Source: an uncultured Lachnospiraceae bacterium (GTDB taxonomy: Bacteria > Bacillota > Clostridia > Lachnospirales > Lachnospiraceae). From it: a stretch of DNA of 64,000 nt. The translations under genes and the position numbers were made by a program. Below, one piece after another: positions 7,446 to 15,740 of the stretch. The first letter of the stretch is position 1, and the number at the start of each line of letters is the position of its first letter. Below the pieces are notes generated by a model. That model searched no databases and was not told where the DNA came from. It saw nothing but the letters and a program-made list of their open reading frames with translations. The stretch is taken from assembly GCA_934402055.1 (NCBI GenBank), contig CAKRTC010000001.1, positions 1 through 64,000 on the forward strand, written 5' to 3'.

Positions 7446-8972
7446 ATGACAGAGGGTATGATTGCAGACAAGTGCATAGCTTTGAAAAGTGCAGAAGTGA
7501 CCGATAAAAAGCGCTGTTATATAGCTATAGATCTTAAGTCTTATTATGCGTCTGCAGAGTGTGTCTCACGGGGGCTCGATCCTCTCAAGGTCAATCTTGT
7601 GGTTGCCGATGCTTCGCGCACAGACAAGACCATATGTCTTGCGGTATCTCCGGCGCTTAAGGCGTACGGTATATCCGGAAGGGCAAGACTCTTTGAGGTG
7701 GTGCAGAGAGTGGAGGAGATCAATGCCGAACGCCTAGCGGCTGCTGTAAGAGAGCATACCGCTGTTGTACATGACGGTAAGCCTGATTTCAGAGGGGAGT
7801 CCTATGTTGACAGAGAACTTAAGCGGGATTCGGGGCTTAAGCTTTCATATATAGTAGCACCGCCGCGTATGGCTTATTATGTGGAGCTTTCTGCAGAGAT
7901 ATATGCCATATATCTTAAATATGTCTCAGCGGATGATATAGTTGTTTATTCTATCGATGAGGTCTTTATAGATGCGACTCCGTATCTGAGTATATATGAT
8001 ATGACAGCGCATGAGCTTGCGATGAGTATGATCCACGATATACTCGAGACTACAGGGATCACAGCTACTGCAGGTATAGGCAGTAATCTGTATCTTGCCA
8101 AGCTTGCCATGGATATCATTGCAAAACATACCAAGGCAGACAGTGACGGAGTGCGTATAGCGGAGCTTGACGAACGAAGCTTCAGAGATCAGCTCTGGGA
8201 TTACAGACCAATAACGGCATTCTGGATGACCGGACCGGGAACCGCCGAGAGACTGAGAGCGCATGGCATTTACACTATGGGAGATATCGCGAGGCATTCG
8301 CTTAAGGATCAGGAATGGTTTTACAAAAGCTTCGGAGTGGATGCGGAGATACTGATAGATCATGCATGGGGGATAGAGCCCTGCGGACTCAGGGAGATCA
8401 AAGCCTACAGACCGAGTACTACAAGCCTGAGTGAGGGTCAGGTGCTGACTGAGCCGTATGAGTATTGCAAGGCGGCGATAATAGTACGTGAGATGGCAGA
8501 CAGTCTGGTGATGCAGCTTACGGAGCATGAGATGACCGCAGGGGGTATAACTCTTGATATAGGATATGACAGAGAAAACTGTGATAGCGGTATATGCCGG
8601 AGTAATATCAAAGTTGATCATTACGGAAGAAAGGTGCCGAAGAGTGCGCACGGAAGCGTTAAGCTTAACGACACGGTATTGGGGAGCCGTATCATACCGG
8701 CGGTTATGAGGCTTTTTGAGGATATATGTAATAAGGAATATACTGTAAGGCGCATCAATATAACACTTACCGGACTTGAACATGATAACGGATGCTTTCA
8801 GACGGATATTTTTACGAATGCAGAGGATAACGAACGGGAGAAGCATTTGCAGCAGGCTATGCTTCATATAAAGAAGCGTTACGGTAAGAATGCCGTGCTC
8901 AAGGGAACAAGCTATGAGGACGGCGCAACCATGCGTATTCGCAACGGACAGATAGGCGGTCACAGGGCATGA
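7446..8972 (+). CDS. Y-family DNA polymerase (UmuC/DinB-like)
   Basis: A 508-residue translesion DNA polymerase of the ImpB/MucB/SamB (UmuC) group. Catalytic motifs are visible: YIAIDLKSYYASAECV with the first metal-binding Asp (D29), then VVYSIDEVFID carrying the paired acidic residues, and the helix-hairpin-helix region after TAGIGSNLYLAKLAMD. The longer-than-DinB length and the YolD-like gene directly downstream fit the Firmicute UvrX/UmuC-like type. An ACGGAG site precedes the ATG at 7446. The stop overlaps the next reading frame, and a LexA/UmuD-like gene follows, so this is a three-gene mutagenesis cassette, presumably damage-inducible. Confidence 0.9.
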   Translation: MTEGMIADKCIALKSAEVTDKKRCYIAIDLKSYYASAECVSRGLDPLKVNLVVADASRTDKTICLAVSPALKAYGISGRARLFEVVQRVEEINAERLAAAVREHTAVVHDGKPDFRGESYVDRELKRDSGLKLSYIVAPPRMAYYVELSAEIYAIYLKYVSADDIVVYSIDEVFIDATPYLSIYDMTAHELAMSMIHDILETTGITATAGIGSNLYLAKLAMDIIAKHTKADSDGVRIAELDERSFRDQLWDYRPITAFWMTGPGTAERLRAHGIYTMGDIARHSLKDQEWFYKSFGVDAEILIDHAWGIEPCGLREIKAYRPSTTSLSEGQVLTEPYEYCKAAIIVREMADSLVMQLTEHEMTAGGITLDIGYDRENCDSGICRSNIKVDHYGRKVPKSAHGSVKLNDTVLGSRIIPAVMRLFEDICNKEYTVRRINITLTGLEHDNGCFQTDIFTNAEDNEREKHLQQAMLHIKKRYGKNAVLKGTSYEDGATMRIRNGQIGGHRA

Positions 8973-8986
8973 GAGAGGAGGTCGGT

Positions 8987-9190
8987 ATGGGATATAATGC
9001 TTACAGAGATATAATGGAAGCTGTTCGGCCGGAACTTCCGAGCGGGCATCCAAGGATGGATGTGCTGAACAGAGCCAAGATATTTGCGCCCTTTGCGGCG
9101 CTCAGAGGATTTGAAGAGAGGATTTCGGTCGAGGAGGAGAGGTCACGGTATGAGACACAAGGATGCTCAATTGATGAATATGATGCTTGA
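8987..9190 (+). CDS. YolD-like small protein
   Basis: A 67-residue protein similar to the small YolD-like proteins that accompany UmuC-type polymerases in Firmicutes; the segment NRAKIFAPFAALRGFEE is its clearest hallmark. The function is unknown, though the linkage suggests a role in translesion synthesis. The start at 8987 has GAGGAGG about 5 nt upstream; an in-frame ATG at 8969 overlaps the polymerase stop and is less likely. Its 3' end overlaps the following repressor gene by 41 nt, indicating tight translational coupling. Confidence 0.82.
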   Translation: MGYNAYRDIMEAVRPELPSGHPRMDVLNRAKIFAPFAALRGFEERISVEEERSRYETQGCSIDEYDA

Positions 9191-9764
9191 GTATATCCGG
9201 GCTTATTATACGGAGCACGGACACATGCCGTCGGTGGGAGATATAGCCAAGGCGCATGGTGTTGTAAGAAGCACGGCTTATACTTATCTTGTGGCTATGG
9301 ATAAGGAGGGACTTATCGGCTACAAGGACGGAAGGATAGCGGATAATGCGACGGAGCTTATTAAGCATGAGCATGAGCCGGCCGCTCTGCTAGGCAGTAT
9401 TGCCTGCGGAAGTCCTGAGCTTGAGGAAGAGAATGTCGAGTGTATAGTTAATCTTCCGACTGCGGTATTCGGAAAGGGACCGTTCTATCTGCTCAGAGCA
9501 AGCGGAGATTCTATGCTTGACGAGGATATCTGTGAGGGGGATCTCCTGGTGATAAGGCGCGGAGCAGATGCATCTGTTGGAGACATTGTAGTTGCACTTG
9601 ACGGACAGAATGAAAATACATTAAAGAAATACGGCGGTATAGATGAGGCGAGCGGAGAGGCAGTGCTTAAGTACTGCAACAAAGCTGTATACGGGGACAA
9701 GGAGATACGCGTAAAGGAGCTTAAGTGTCAGGGCGTACTGTCTCATATAATAAAATCAAGATAA
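9150..9764 (+). CDS. lexA: LexA/UmuD-like S24 repressor with Cys-Gly cleavage site
   Basis: A 204-residue protein with an N-terminal winged helix like LexA (residues 1-65, MPSVGDIAKAHGVVRSTAYTYL) and a C-terminal S24 peptidase domain. The auto-cleavage site is IAC86-G87SP, a Cys-Gly pair as in UmuD rather than the Ala-Gly of most LexA proteins. The catalytic Ser121 lies in ASGDSM and the Lys159 in ENTLKK. RecA-stimulated self-cleavage is expected from the family. The start at 9150 has GGAGGAGAGG 7 nt upstream; a longer frame from 9084 lies wholly inside the preceding gene. It could be the cell-wide LexA or a dedicated regulator of this cassette; its place at the end of the polymerase operon favours the latter. 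Confidence 0.88.
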   Translation: MRHKDAQLMNMMLEYIRAYYTEHGHMPSVGDIAKAHGVVRSTAYTYLVAMDKEGLIGYKDGRIADNATELIKHEHEPAALLGSIACGSPELEEENVECIVNLPTAVFGKGPFYLLRASGDSMLDEDICEGDLLVIRRGADASVGDIVVALDGQNENTLKKYGGIDEASGEAVLKYCNKAVYGDKEIRVKELKCQGVLSHIIKSR

Positions 9765-9788
9765 TTAGCGCATAAACGGAATCGGAAA
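9765..9788 (+). repeat. 24-nt repeat, exact copy at 58558-58581
   Basis: Directly after the lexA stop lies a 24-nt string (TTAGCGCATAAACGG and onward) that occurs identically after the AGCS symporter at 58558-58581. Both copies touch a terminator hairpin. Confidence 0.8.
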
Positions 9789-9831
9789 GATGAGGATGAG
9801 CAAGTTTACTTGCAATCATTCTCATCTTTTT
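9786..9831 (+). terminator. Terminator of the polymerase/lexA operon
   Basis: AAAGATGAGGATGA pairs with TCATTCTCATCTTT, with one mismatch, and is followed by a short T-run. Confidence 0.75.
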
Positions 9832-9840
9832 GATTGCGTA

Positions 9841-9886
9841 ACGGAAATGAGCACAAAGTGCCGAAAGGCACGGGTGCGGGCTTGCA
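9841..9886 (+). repeat. Module C intergenic repeat, copy 1
   Basis: Contains ATGAGCACAAAGTGCCG, then a short loop and GGCACGGGTGCG. GTGCCG/GGCAC forms a small hairpin. A near-identical copy is at 38682-38712, where it is joined to modules B and D. Confidence 0.75.
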
Positions 9887-9907
9887 ATATACCCCACAAG
9901 GGTATAT
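9887..9907 (+). promoter_or_regulatory. CsoR operator 1
   Basis: Perfect 8-5-8 inverted repeat ATATACCC-CACAA-GGGTATAT, the pattern known for copper-responsive CsoR operators, about 70 bases before csoR. Confidence 0.75.
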
Positions 9908-9924
9908 AATGCTGAACATGGAAG

Positions 9925-9941
9925 ATACCCATGAGGGGTAT
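9925..9941 (+). promoter_or_regulatory. CsoR operator 2
   Basis: Second inverted repeat ATACCC-ATGAG-GGGTAT, again with 5-nt spacing. A third half site (AGGGTATAAGG) lies directly before csoR. Two adjacent operators suggest cooperative autoregulation. Confidence 0.7.
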
Positions 9942-9978
9942 ATGGTGATATGAAGGACCAAGGGTATAAGGAGCAGAT

Positions 9979-10296
9979 ATGAGCGAAGAGAATAAAAAGG
10001 GATGCTGCTGTGAGCTATGTCGTCATAAAGAGAGAAGCGATAAGGAGTACAAGGATCTTATTGCCAGACTTAACCGCATAGAGGGACAGATAAGAGGTAT
10101 CAAGGGAATGCTTGATGACAGTGCATACTGTATCGATATACTTACGCAGGTGAGTGCGGCGAGTGCGGCACTTAACAGCTTTTCCAAGGTATTGCTTGCC
10201 GAGCATATAAACAGCTGCGTGGCAAACGATATAAGGGAGGGCAGATCCGATAAGCTTGACGAGCTTATCAAATTCCTGCCCAAGATGATGCGCTGA
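9979..10296 (+). CDS. csoR: Copper-sensing transcriptional repressor CsoR
   Basis: A 105-residue all-helical DNA-binding protein. CsoR represses copper-efflux genes and releases DNA on binding Cu(I). The Cu(I) ligands are in place: Cys51 (SAYC), His76 and Cys80 (LLAEHINSC), the Cys-His-x3-Cys pattern that separates CsoR from RcnR and FrmR types. The family signature LIARLNRIEGQIRGIKGML is at residues 27-45. An extra N-terminal cysteine cluster (C9, C10, C11, C14) precedes the core and is not part of the standard site. Two operators lie just upstream, and copA follows about 180 bases downstream, so csoR most likely controls itself and copA. Confidence 0.93.
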   Translation: MSEENKKGCCCELCRHKERSDKEYKDLIARLNRIEGQIRGIKGMLDDSAYCIDILTQVSAASAALNSFSKVLLAEHINSCVANDIREGRSDKLDELIKFLPKMMR

Positions 10297-10475
10297 TGAG
10301 CTGTGATCAGGATATGCCGAGTAAGGTTTAGTGATATATAAGATGGTTTTTATACAAGGGTTTTATATATGAAAGTTTCATATATGAAGTCTAATGCATG
10401 AGCTAACAGGAACTGCATTATCAGTATGTAACTTTATGGTAAAAGTCAGTAGGACGACGGAAAGGATATGAATAA

Positions 10476-13250
10476 ATGACACAATATACGGTTACCGGTA
10501 TGAGTTGTGCCGCCTGCCAGGCGAGAGTCGAAAAAGCGGTTTCAAAACTGCCGGGGGTAACAAGCTGTGCCGTCAGTCTGCTTACCAATTCTATGGGAGT
10601 CGAAGGAACGGTATCACCGGAAGAAGTGATCAAGGCTGTAAGTGATGCGGGCTACGGAGCAAAGCTTCAGGGAGCGGGTAAGGATACTGCCGGTGCATCA
10701 AGACTTGCTTCCGAAGAGGAGGCTCTTAAGGATACGGAGACACCGGTACTAAAACGCAGGCTTATATTGTCTGTGGGATTCCTCGCGGTACTTATGTATT
10801 TTTCGATGGGGCATATGATGTGGGGATGGCCGCTTCCGGCATGGTTTAACGGCAATCATATAGCTATGGGACTTCTGCAGATGATACTTGCAGCAATAGT
10901 TATGCTCATCAACAATAAGTTCTTCATAAGCGGCATTAAAGGCTTTATGCACGGCGCCGCCAATATGGATACGCTGGTTGCACTCGGATCGGGAGCTTCA
11001 TTTATATACAGCACGGTGGCATTGTTCCTGATGAGCGATGCCGTTACTCACGGTAACGAAGAACAGGTCATGCATTACATGAATGAGTTTTACTTCGAGT
11101 CGGCGGCAATGATAGTGACGATTATTACTGTCGGAAAGTTGCTTGAGTCTGTCTCCAAAGGTAAAACCACGGATGCTCTTAAGAGCCTGATGAAGCTTGC
11201 ACCTAAGACTGCAAGGGTGATAAGAGACGGCAGTGAGCTTGTTATCCCTATAGAGGATCTTGTTATAGGGGATATATTTGTAGTAAGACCCGGAGAAAAC
11301 ATAGCTGCGGACGGCATTGTGACAGAGGGTGTTTCCGCTGTAAATGAGTCGGCACTTACCGGAGAAAGCATACCGGTGGATAAGAGCGAGGGTGATACGG
11401 TAAGCGCGGCAAGCGTTAATCAGTCGGGCTATCTTAAGTGCAGGGCTACACGTGTAGGAGAGGATACTACTCTGTCTCAGATAATCAGGATGGTGAGTGA
11501 TGCCGCTGCAACCAAGGCACCGATCGCCAAGATTGCGGATAAGGTGTCCGGGGTATTTGTGCCTGTTGTCATCTGCCTTGCAATGCTGACTACACTTGTA
11601 TGGATGCTTACAGGAGCAGAATTCGGATATGCACTTGCAAGAGGCATATCTGTGCTTGTTATAAGCTGCCCTTGTGCACTCGGACTTGCCACTCCTGTTG
11701 CAATAATGGTCGGAAACGGAATGGGTGCCAAGAACGGGATCATGTTCAAGACCGCCGTATCGTTAGAGGAGACCGGGCGTGCACAGATAGTTGTATTGGA
11801 TAAGACGGGTACCGTAACGGTGGGCGAACCGAAGCTTACTGATATCATCACTGCCGAAGGCGTAAGCAAAGCAGAGCTTCTGAGCTATGCTTATGCACTT
11901 GAGCAAAAATCGGAACATCCGCTTGCGAGGGCTGTAACGGGTTATTGCGAGGAAATGAAACGCAAAATATCCGCAGATCATAATGAGAAAAATGCAGCAG
12001 ATATCGGAACTGCTTCCGAAACTGATAGTAAGTATACGGCAGGCAGTGACGATTCGGCAGCAGACATACATATAGATAATTACAGTACGGAAGCCTTTGA
12101 AGCATTGCCGGGAAACGGACTGAAGGCTGAGGTCAACGGACATAAGCTTGTGGGAGGATCAATAGGATTCATTGACGGTATAAATAAGATCCCGGCTAAG
12201 CTTAAGGATGAGGCGGATAAACTCTCGGAAAACGGCAAGACTCCGCTCGCCTTTATGCAAGATGACAGACTGCTGGGGCTGATTGCTGTTGCGGATACCA
12301 TTAAGCCGGAGAGTCCGGAGGCTGTACGTGAGCTTAAGAACATGGGCATACATGTCGTGATGCTTACCGGAGATAATGAGCGGACGGCAGCAGCCATAGG
12401 ACGCGAGGTCGGAGTAAGCGAAGTTATTGCCGGGGTCAAGCCTGACGGCAAGGAAGCTGTTATAAAGAAGCTTAAGGAATACGGCAAGACCATAATGGTC
12501 GGAGACGGCATAAATGATGCGCCTGCCCTTACAAGTGCGGATATAGGTATAGCCATAGGAGCCGGAACCGATGTTGCGATAGATGCGGCGGATGTGGTAT
12601 TGGTAAAGAGCAGACTGAGTGATATTCCGGCTGCGGTTCGTCTGAGCCGTGCAACGCTTAAGAATATCCACGAGAATCTCTTCTGGGCATTTTTCTATAA
12701 TGTACTCGGAATTCCGCTTGCGGCAGGCTGCTATGTACATCTGTTCGGATGGACGCTCAATCCTATGGTAGGAGCCGCAGCAATGAGCTTATCCAGCTTC
12801 TTTGTTGTAAGCAATGCATTGAGACTGAATATGATAAAGGTAAATGATGCATCACATGATAAGCCTGTAAGACACAGAGTAAAAGAAAATGCCGACGGCA
12901 GACTCATAGATAACGGTAATGCTGCAAAGGAAGTTTCATGCGGACTAAGCTGTGAGTGCTGTGATACCAAAGGATCTGACACAGTTAAGGAAACCATATT
13001 TAACAATGATAATATAAATGATAAGGAGAACAAAACAATGAAAAAGACTATCAATATCGAAGGTATGATGTGCGTTCACTGTGAGATGGCAGTGAAGAAG
13101 GCTCTTGAGGCTGTTGATGAGGTTAAGTCCGCAGAAGTAAGCCATGAGAAGGGAACTGCCGTAGTTGAACTGAATGCTGAGGTTCCGGATGAGGTGCTTA
13201 AGAAGGCTGTTGAGGATAAGGATTACAGCGTAAAATCTATAACAGAATAA
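10476..13250 (+). CDS. copA: Copper-exporting P1B-type ATPase CopA with C-terminal CopZ-like domain
   Basis: A 924-residue membrane ATPase that exports Cu(I). In order: N-terminal heavy-metal domain (GMSCAAC, C11 and C14), membrane helices, actuator domain with LTGES, the transport motif C398-P-C400, phosphorylation site D442-KTGT, the HP motif at H481, the hinge GDGINDAP, and two last helices. An acidic insertion of about 40 residues follows the HP motif in the nucleotide-binding domain. After the last helix comes a polar linker with CGLSCECC, and then a full second metal-binding domain (GMMCVHC, C866 and C869) that looks like the chaperone CopZ. Such a C-terminal tail is unusual. CopA function is firm. 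Confidence 0.95.
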   Translation: MTQYTVTGMSCAACQARVEKAVSKLPGVTSCAVSLLTNSMGVEGTVSPEEVIKAVSDAGYGAKLQGAGKDTAGASRLASEEEALKDTETPVLKRRLILSVGFLAVLMYFSMGHMMWGWPLPAWFNGNHIAMGLLQMILAAIVMLINNKFFISGIKGFMHGAANMDTLVALGSGASFIYSTVALFLMSDAVTHGNEEQVMHYMNEFYFESAAMIVTIITVGKLLESVSKGKTTDALKSLMKLAPKTARVIRDGSELVIPIEDLVIGDIFVVRPGENIAADGIVTEGVSAVNESALTGESIPVDKSEGDTVSAASVNQSGYLKCRATRVGEDTTLSQIIRMVSDAAATKAPIAKIADKVSGVFVPVVICLAMLTTLVWMLTGAEFGYALARGISVLVISCPCALGLATPVAIMVGNGMGAKNGIMFKTAVSLEETGRAQIVVLDKTGTVTVGEPKLTDIITAEGVSKAELLSYAYALEQKSEHPLARAVTGYCEEMKRKISADHNEKNAADIGTASETDSKYTAGSDDSAADIHIDNYSTEAFEALPGNGLKAEVNGHKLVGGSIGFIDGINKIPAKLKDEADKLSENGKTPLAFMQDDRLLGLIAVADTIKPESPEAVRELKNMGIHVVMLTGDNERTAAAIGREVGVSEVIAGVKPDGKEAVIKKLKEYGKTIMVGDGINDAPALTSADIGIAIGAGTDVAIDAADVVLVKSRLSDIPAAVRLSRATLKNIHENLFWAFFYNVLGIPLAAGCYVHLFGWTLNPMVGAAAMSLSSFFVVSNALRLNMIKVNDASHDKPVRHRVKENADGRLIDNGNAAKEVSCGLSCECCDTKGSDTVKETIFNNDNINDKENKTMKKTINIEGMMCVHCEMAVKKALEAVDEVKSAEVSHEKGTAVVELNAEVPDEVLKKAVEDKDYSVKSITE
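13038..13250 (+). CDS. Possible internally initiated CopZ-like copper chaperone
   Basis: Codon 855 of copA is an ATG with AAGGAG about 9 nt upstream, a full ribosome site inside the reading frame. Translation from it would give a free 70-residue heavy-metal-associated protein (MKKTINIEGMMCVHC and onward), the usual size and shape of CopZ. The flanking linker resembles a former intergenic region that became coding. The ribosome site is seen directly; actual use of it is inference. If unused, this is simply the C-terminal domain of CopA. Confidence 0.5.
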   Translation: MKKTINIEGMMCVHCEMAVKKALEAVDEVKSAEVSHEKGTAVVELNAEVPDEVLKKAVEDKDYSVKSITE

Positions 13251-13293
13251 GACTTTATCGCATTAACGTTAAAAACGACTATATACAATAATG

Positions 13294-13322
13294 AAAACCG
13301 CCTTTCTTTTGGCGGTTTTTAA
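13294..13322 (+). terminator. Terminator after copA
   Basis: AAAACCGCC pairs with GGCGGTTTT across an 8-nt loop and ends in T5; no other gene lies between it and the liv promoter. Confidence 0.85.
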
Positions 13323-13362
13323 CATATTAAATAAAAAATGTTATTTTTTTTGTGCATAAGTC

Positions 13363-13391
13363 TTGAATAATGCAAACATAATACCTATAAT
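13363..13391 (+). promoter_or_regulatory. Promoter of the liv operon
   Basis: TTGAAT (13363-13368) and a perfect TATAAT (13386-13391) are 17 nt apart, leaving a leader of about 100 nt before livJ. Confidence 0.7.
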
Positions 13392-13494
13392 CTTAAAAAA
13401 TCAAAGTTCATTATACTTGTAAAGTATAGTAAGGCAAGAAAGAGATATTTACAGTAATTACAATGTCTCAAGTAATGCAAAAGGGAGGCAGAAA

Positions 13495-14709
13495 ATGAAA
13501 AAGTTCATCAGTTTAGCACTTGTTGCGGCTATGACAGCTTCACTCGCAGCATGCGGAAGCTCATCAAGCTCAACAGAAACAAGTGCCGCAGCAGATTCTG
13601 CAGCAGAGTCAACAGAGTCAGGTGACTCAAGCGCTTCGGCAGACGGAGAGTTCGTTATCGGAGGTTCGGGTCCGCTTACAGGCGGCGCCGCTATCTACGG
13701 TATGGCAGTTAAGAACGGCGGTCAGATCGCTGTTGATGAGATCAACGCTGCAGGCGGTATCAACGGACATAAGGTTAAGTGGGTATTCGAGGATGATGAG
13801 CATGATGCCGAGAAGGCTCTTAATGCTTACAACACACTTAAGGATGCAGGACTTCAGATCATGGTAGGTACAGTTACATCCGGTCCTTGCCTTGCAGTCG
13901 TTCAGGAGACAGCAGACGATAATATGTTCCAGATCACACCGTCGGGAACAACTCAGGATATCACAGCTAATCCTAATGTATTCCGTATGTGCTTCTCAGA
14001 CCCTGCACAGGGAGCTAAGTCGGCACAGTATATCGGAGAGCATGAGCTTGCAACTAAGGTAGGCGTTATCTATGACAGCTCGGATCCGTATTCACAGGGT
14101 ATCTATGAGACCTTTGATTCAGAGGCTCCGAACTACGGCATCGAGATCGTTGCGGCAGAGGCATTTACAGCTGATTCTAAGACAGATTTCAAGACTCAGA
14201 TCCAGAAGATGAAGGACGCAGGAGCAGAGCTCGTATTCCTTCCTTTCTACTATACAGAGGCAGCGCTTGTTCTTCAGCAGGCTAAGGAGCTTAACTATTC
14301 ACCTATATTCTTCGGATGTGACGGTATGGACGGTATCCTCAACCTTGAGAACTTCGATACTTCTCTTGCAGAGGGACTTATGCTCCTTACTCCGTTTGCT
14401 GCAGATGCAACAGATGATCTTACCGTTAACTTTGTAAATACTTACAAGGAGCAGTACGGTGATACACCTATCCAGTTCGCAGCAGATGCTTATGACTGCC
14501 TGTATGCTATCAAGAATGCGGCAGAGAAGGCAAATGTCACACCGGATATGAGCGTAAGCGATATCTGTGATGCTCTTGAGACAGCTATGCCTGAGATCAC
14601 ATTCAACGGTCTTACAGGCGAGAACATCAAGTTCAACTCAGACGGAGAGCCGGATAAGGCACCTAAGGCTGTAGTTATCAAGGACGGAGCATACGTTCTT
14701 GCAGACTGA
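13495..14709 (+). CDS. livJ: Branched-chain amino-acid ABC transporter, substrate-binding lipoprotein
   Basis: A 404-residue extracytoplasmic binding protein. Residues 1-20 are a lipoprotein signal with lipobox LAAC, and the mature protein is tethered by Cys20. A Ser/Ala/Glu-rich linker to about residue 50 is followed by the type-I periplasmic fold of Leu/Ile/Val-binding proteins (VIGGSGPLTGGAAIYGMAVKN, the AVDEINAAGGINGHKV repeat signature, GVIYDSSDPYSQG). GGGAGG lies just upstream. It heads a five-gene livJHMGF operon; highly biased codons suggest strong expression. Substrate could be another amino acid of the HAAT family. Confidence 0.93.
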   Translation: MKKFISLALVAAMTASLAACGSSSSSTETSAAADSAAESTESGDSSASADGEFVIGGSGPLTGGAAIYGMAVKNGGQIAVDEINAAGGINGHKVKWVFEDDEHDAEKALNAYNTLKDAGLQIMVGTVTSGPCLAVVQETADDNMFQITPSGTTQDITANPNVFRMCFSDPAQGAKSAQYIGEHELATKVGVIYDSSDPYSQGIYETFDSEAPNYGIEIVAAEAFTADSKTDFKTQIQKMKDAGAELVFLPFYYTEAALVLQQAKELNYSPIFFGCDGMDGILNLENFDTSLAEGLMLLTPFAADATDDLTVNFVNTYKEQYGDTPIQFAADAYDCLYAIKNAAEKANVTPDMSVSDICDALETAMPEITFNGLTGENIKFNSDGEPDKAPKAVVIKDGAYVLAD

Positions 14710-14793
14710 TAGTCGGGGCTTGCAATAGCCTGCCGTATCGTCATAACGGCTGCTGTTACAAAAATTAATGTTAATAATAATCAAGGATGATCA

Positions 14794-14815
14794 GGCTGCA
14801 TTTTTTAATGCAGCC
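14794..14815 (+). terminator. Hairpin between livJ and livH
   Basis: Perfect 9-bp hairpin GGCTGCATT-TTTT-AATGCAGCC without a downstream U-run. It probably stabilises the 3' end of livJ mRNA or attenuates read-through, giving excess binding protein over permease. Confidence 0.55.
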
Positions 14816-14842
14816 ATTATCCGTATTTAAGGGGAGTTAAAT

Positions 14843-15727
14843 ATGTCCAGTTTTCTGAGCTATTTGATCAGCGGTATAAGCCTCGGTTCGGTATATGCCA
14901 TCATCGCTTTGGGCTACACGATGGTATACGGAATCGCTAAGATGCTTAACTTCGCACATGGTGATATCATCATGGTCGGAGCTTACATGGCGTACGTAAC
15001 ATTTACAGGTCTCGGCCTTCCGCCTATAGCGGCTATAGCGGTCGCAACAGTGGGCTGTACCGTACTGGGCGTGCTCATCGAGGCGATTGCGTATAAACCG
15101 TTAAGAGGTGCATCATCACTGAATGTGCTTATAACCGCAATCGGTGTCAGCTATTTTCTGCAGAATTCGGCACTGCTTGTATTCGGTGCGGATTCCAAGA
15201 CCTTTACATCTCTTGTAAATATTCCGTCTGTAAGCATTATGGACGGTGAGGTCATCATATCAGGTGTTACTATTGCATCCATAGTGACCTGTATCATAGT
15301 CATGTTCGTGCTTAGCTTGTTCATCAACAAGACAAAGGCAGGACAGGCTATGCTTGCTGTATCCGAAGATACGGGTGCGGCAACTCTTATGGGTATAAGC
15401 GTTAACCGTACTATTGCCATAACCTTTGCGATAGGTTCGGCACTTGCCGGAATTGCCGGTGTATTGCTGTGCTCCGCATATCCTACCTTGTCCTCACAGA
15501 CAGGTGCCATGCCGGGTATCAAGGCATTTACGGCGGCTGTATTCGGAGGGATCGGTTCGATACCGGGAGCTATGATAGGCGGTATGGTCATGGGCGTGGT
15601 AGAGAATCTGTCCAAGGCTTATATCAGCTCACAGCTTTCGGATGCTATAGTTTTTGCATTGCTTATTATCATTCTTCTTGTTAAGCCTACGGGGCTCATG
15701 GGCAAGAAGATACAGGAAAAGGTCTGA
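14843..15727 (+). CDS. livH: Branched-chain amino-acid ABC transporter permease LivH
   Basis: A 294-residue inner-membrane permease with about eight helices. LivH landmarks are the N-terminal ISGISLGSVYAIIALGYTMVYGIAKMLNFAHGDIIMVGAY, with the conserved NFAHG stretch, and the C-terminal FGGIGSIPGAMIGGMVMGVVENL, which includes the EAA-like loop contacting the ATPases. GGGGAG lies 8 nt before the ATG. Together with LivM it forms the transmembrane pore of the transporter. Confidence 0.94.
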   Translation: MSSFLSYLISGISLGSVYAIIALGYTMVYGIAKMLNFAHGDIIMVGAYMAYVTFTGLGLPPIAAIAVATVGCTVLGVLIEAIAYKPLRGASSLNVLITAIGVSYFLQNSALLVFGADSKTFTSLVNIPSVSIMDGEVIISGVTIASIVTCIIVMFVLSLFINKTKAGQAMLAVSEDTGAATLMGISVNRTIAITFAIGSALAGIAGVLLCSAYPTLSSQTGAMPGIKAFTAAVFGGIGSIPGAMIGGMVMGVVENLSKAYISSQLSDAIVFALLIIILLVKPTGLMGKKIQEKV

Positions 15728-15740
15728 TCGGAGGTGTATT

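Noticed and set aside
9767..9886. CRISPR-like array
   Set aside because: The repeats are single, dispersed copies of different modules, without regular spacers.
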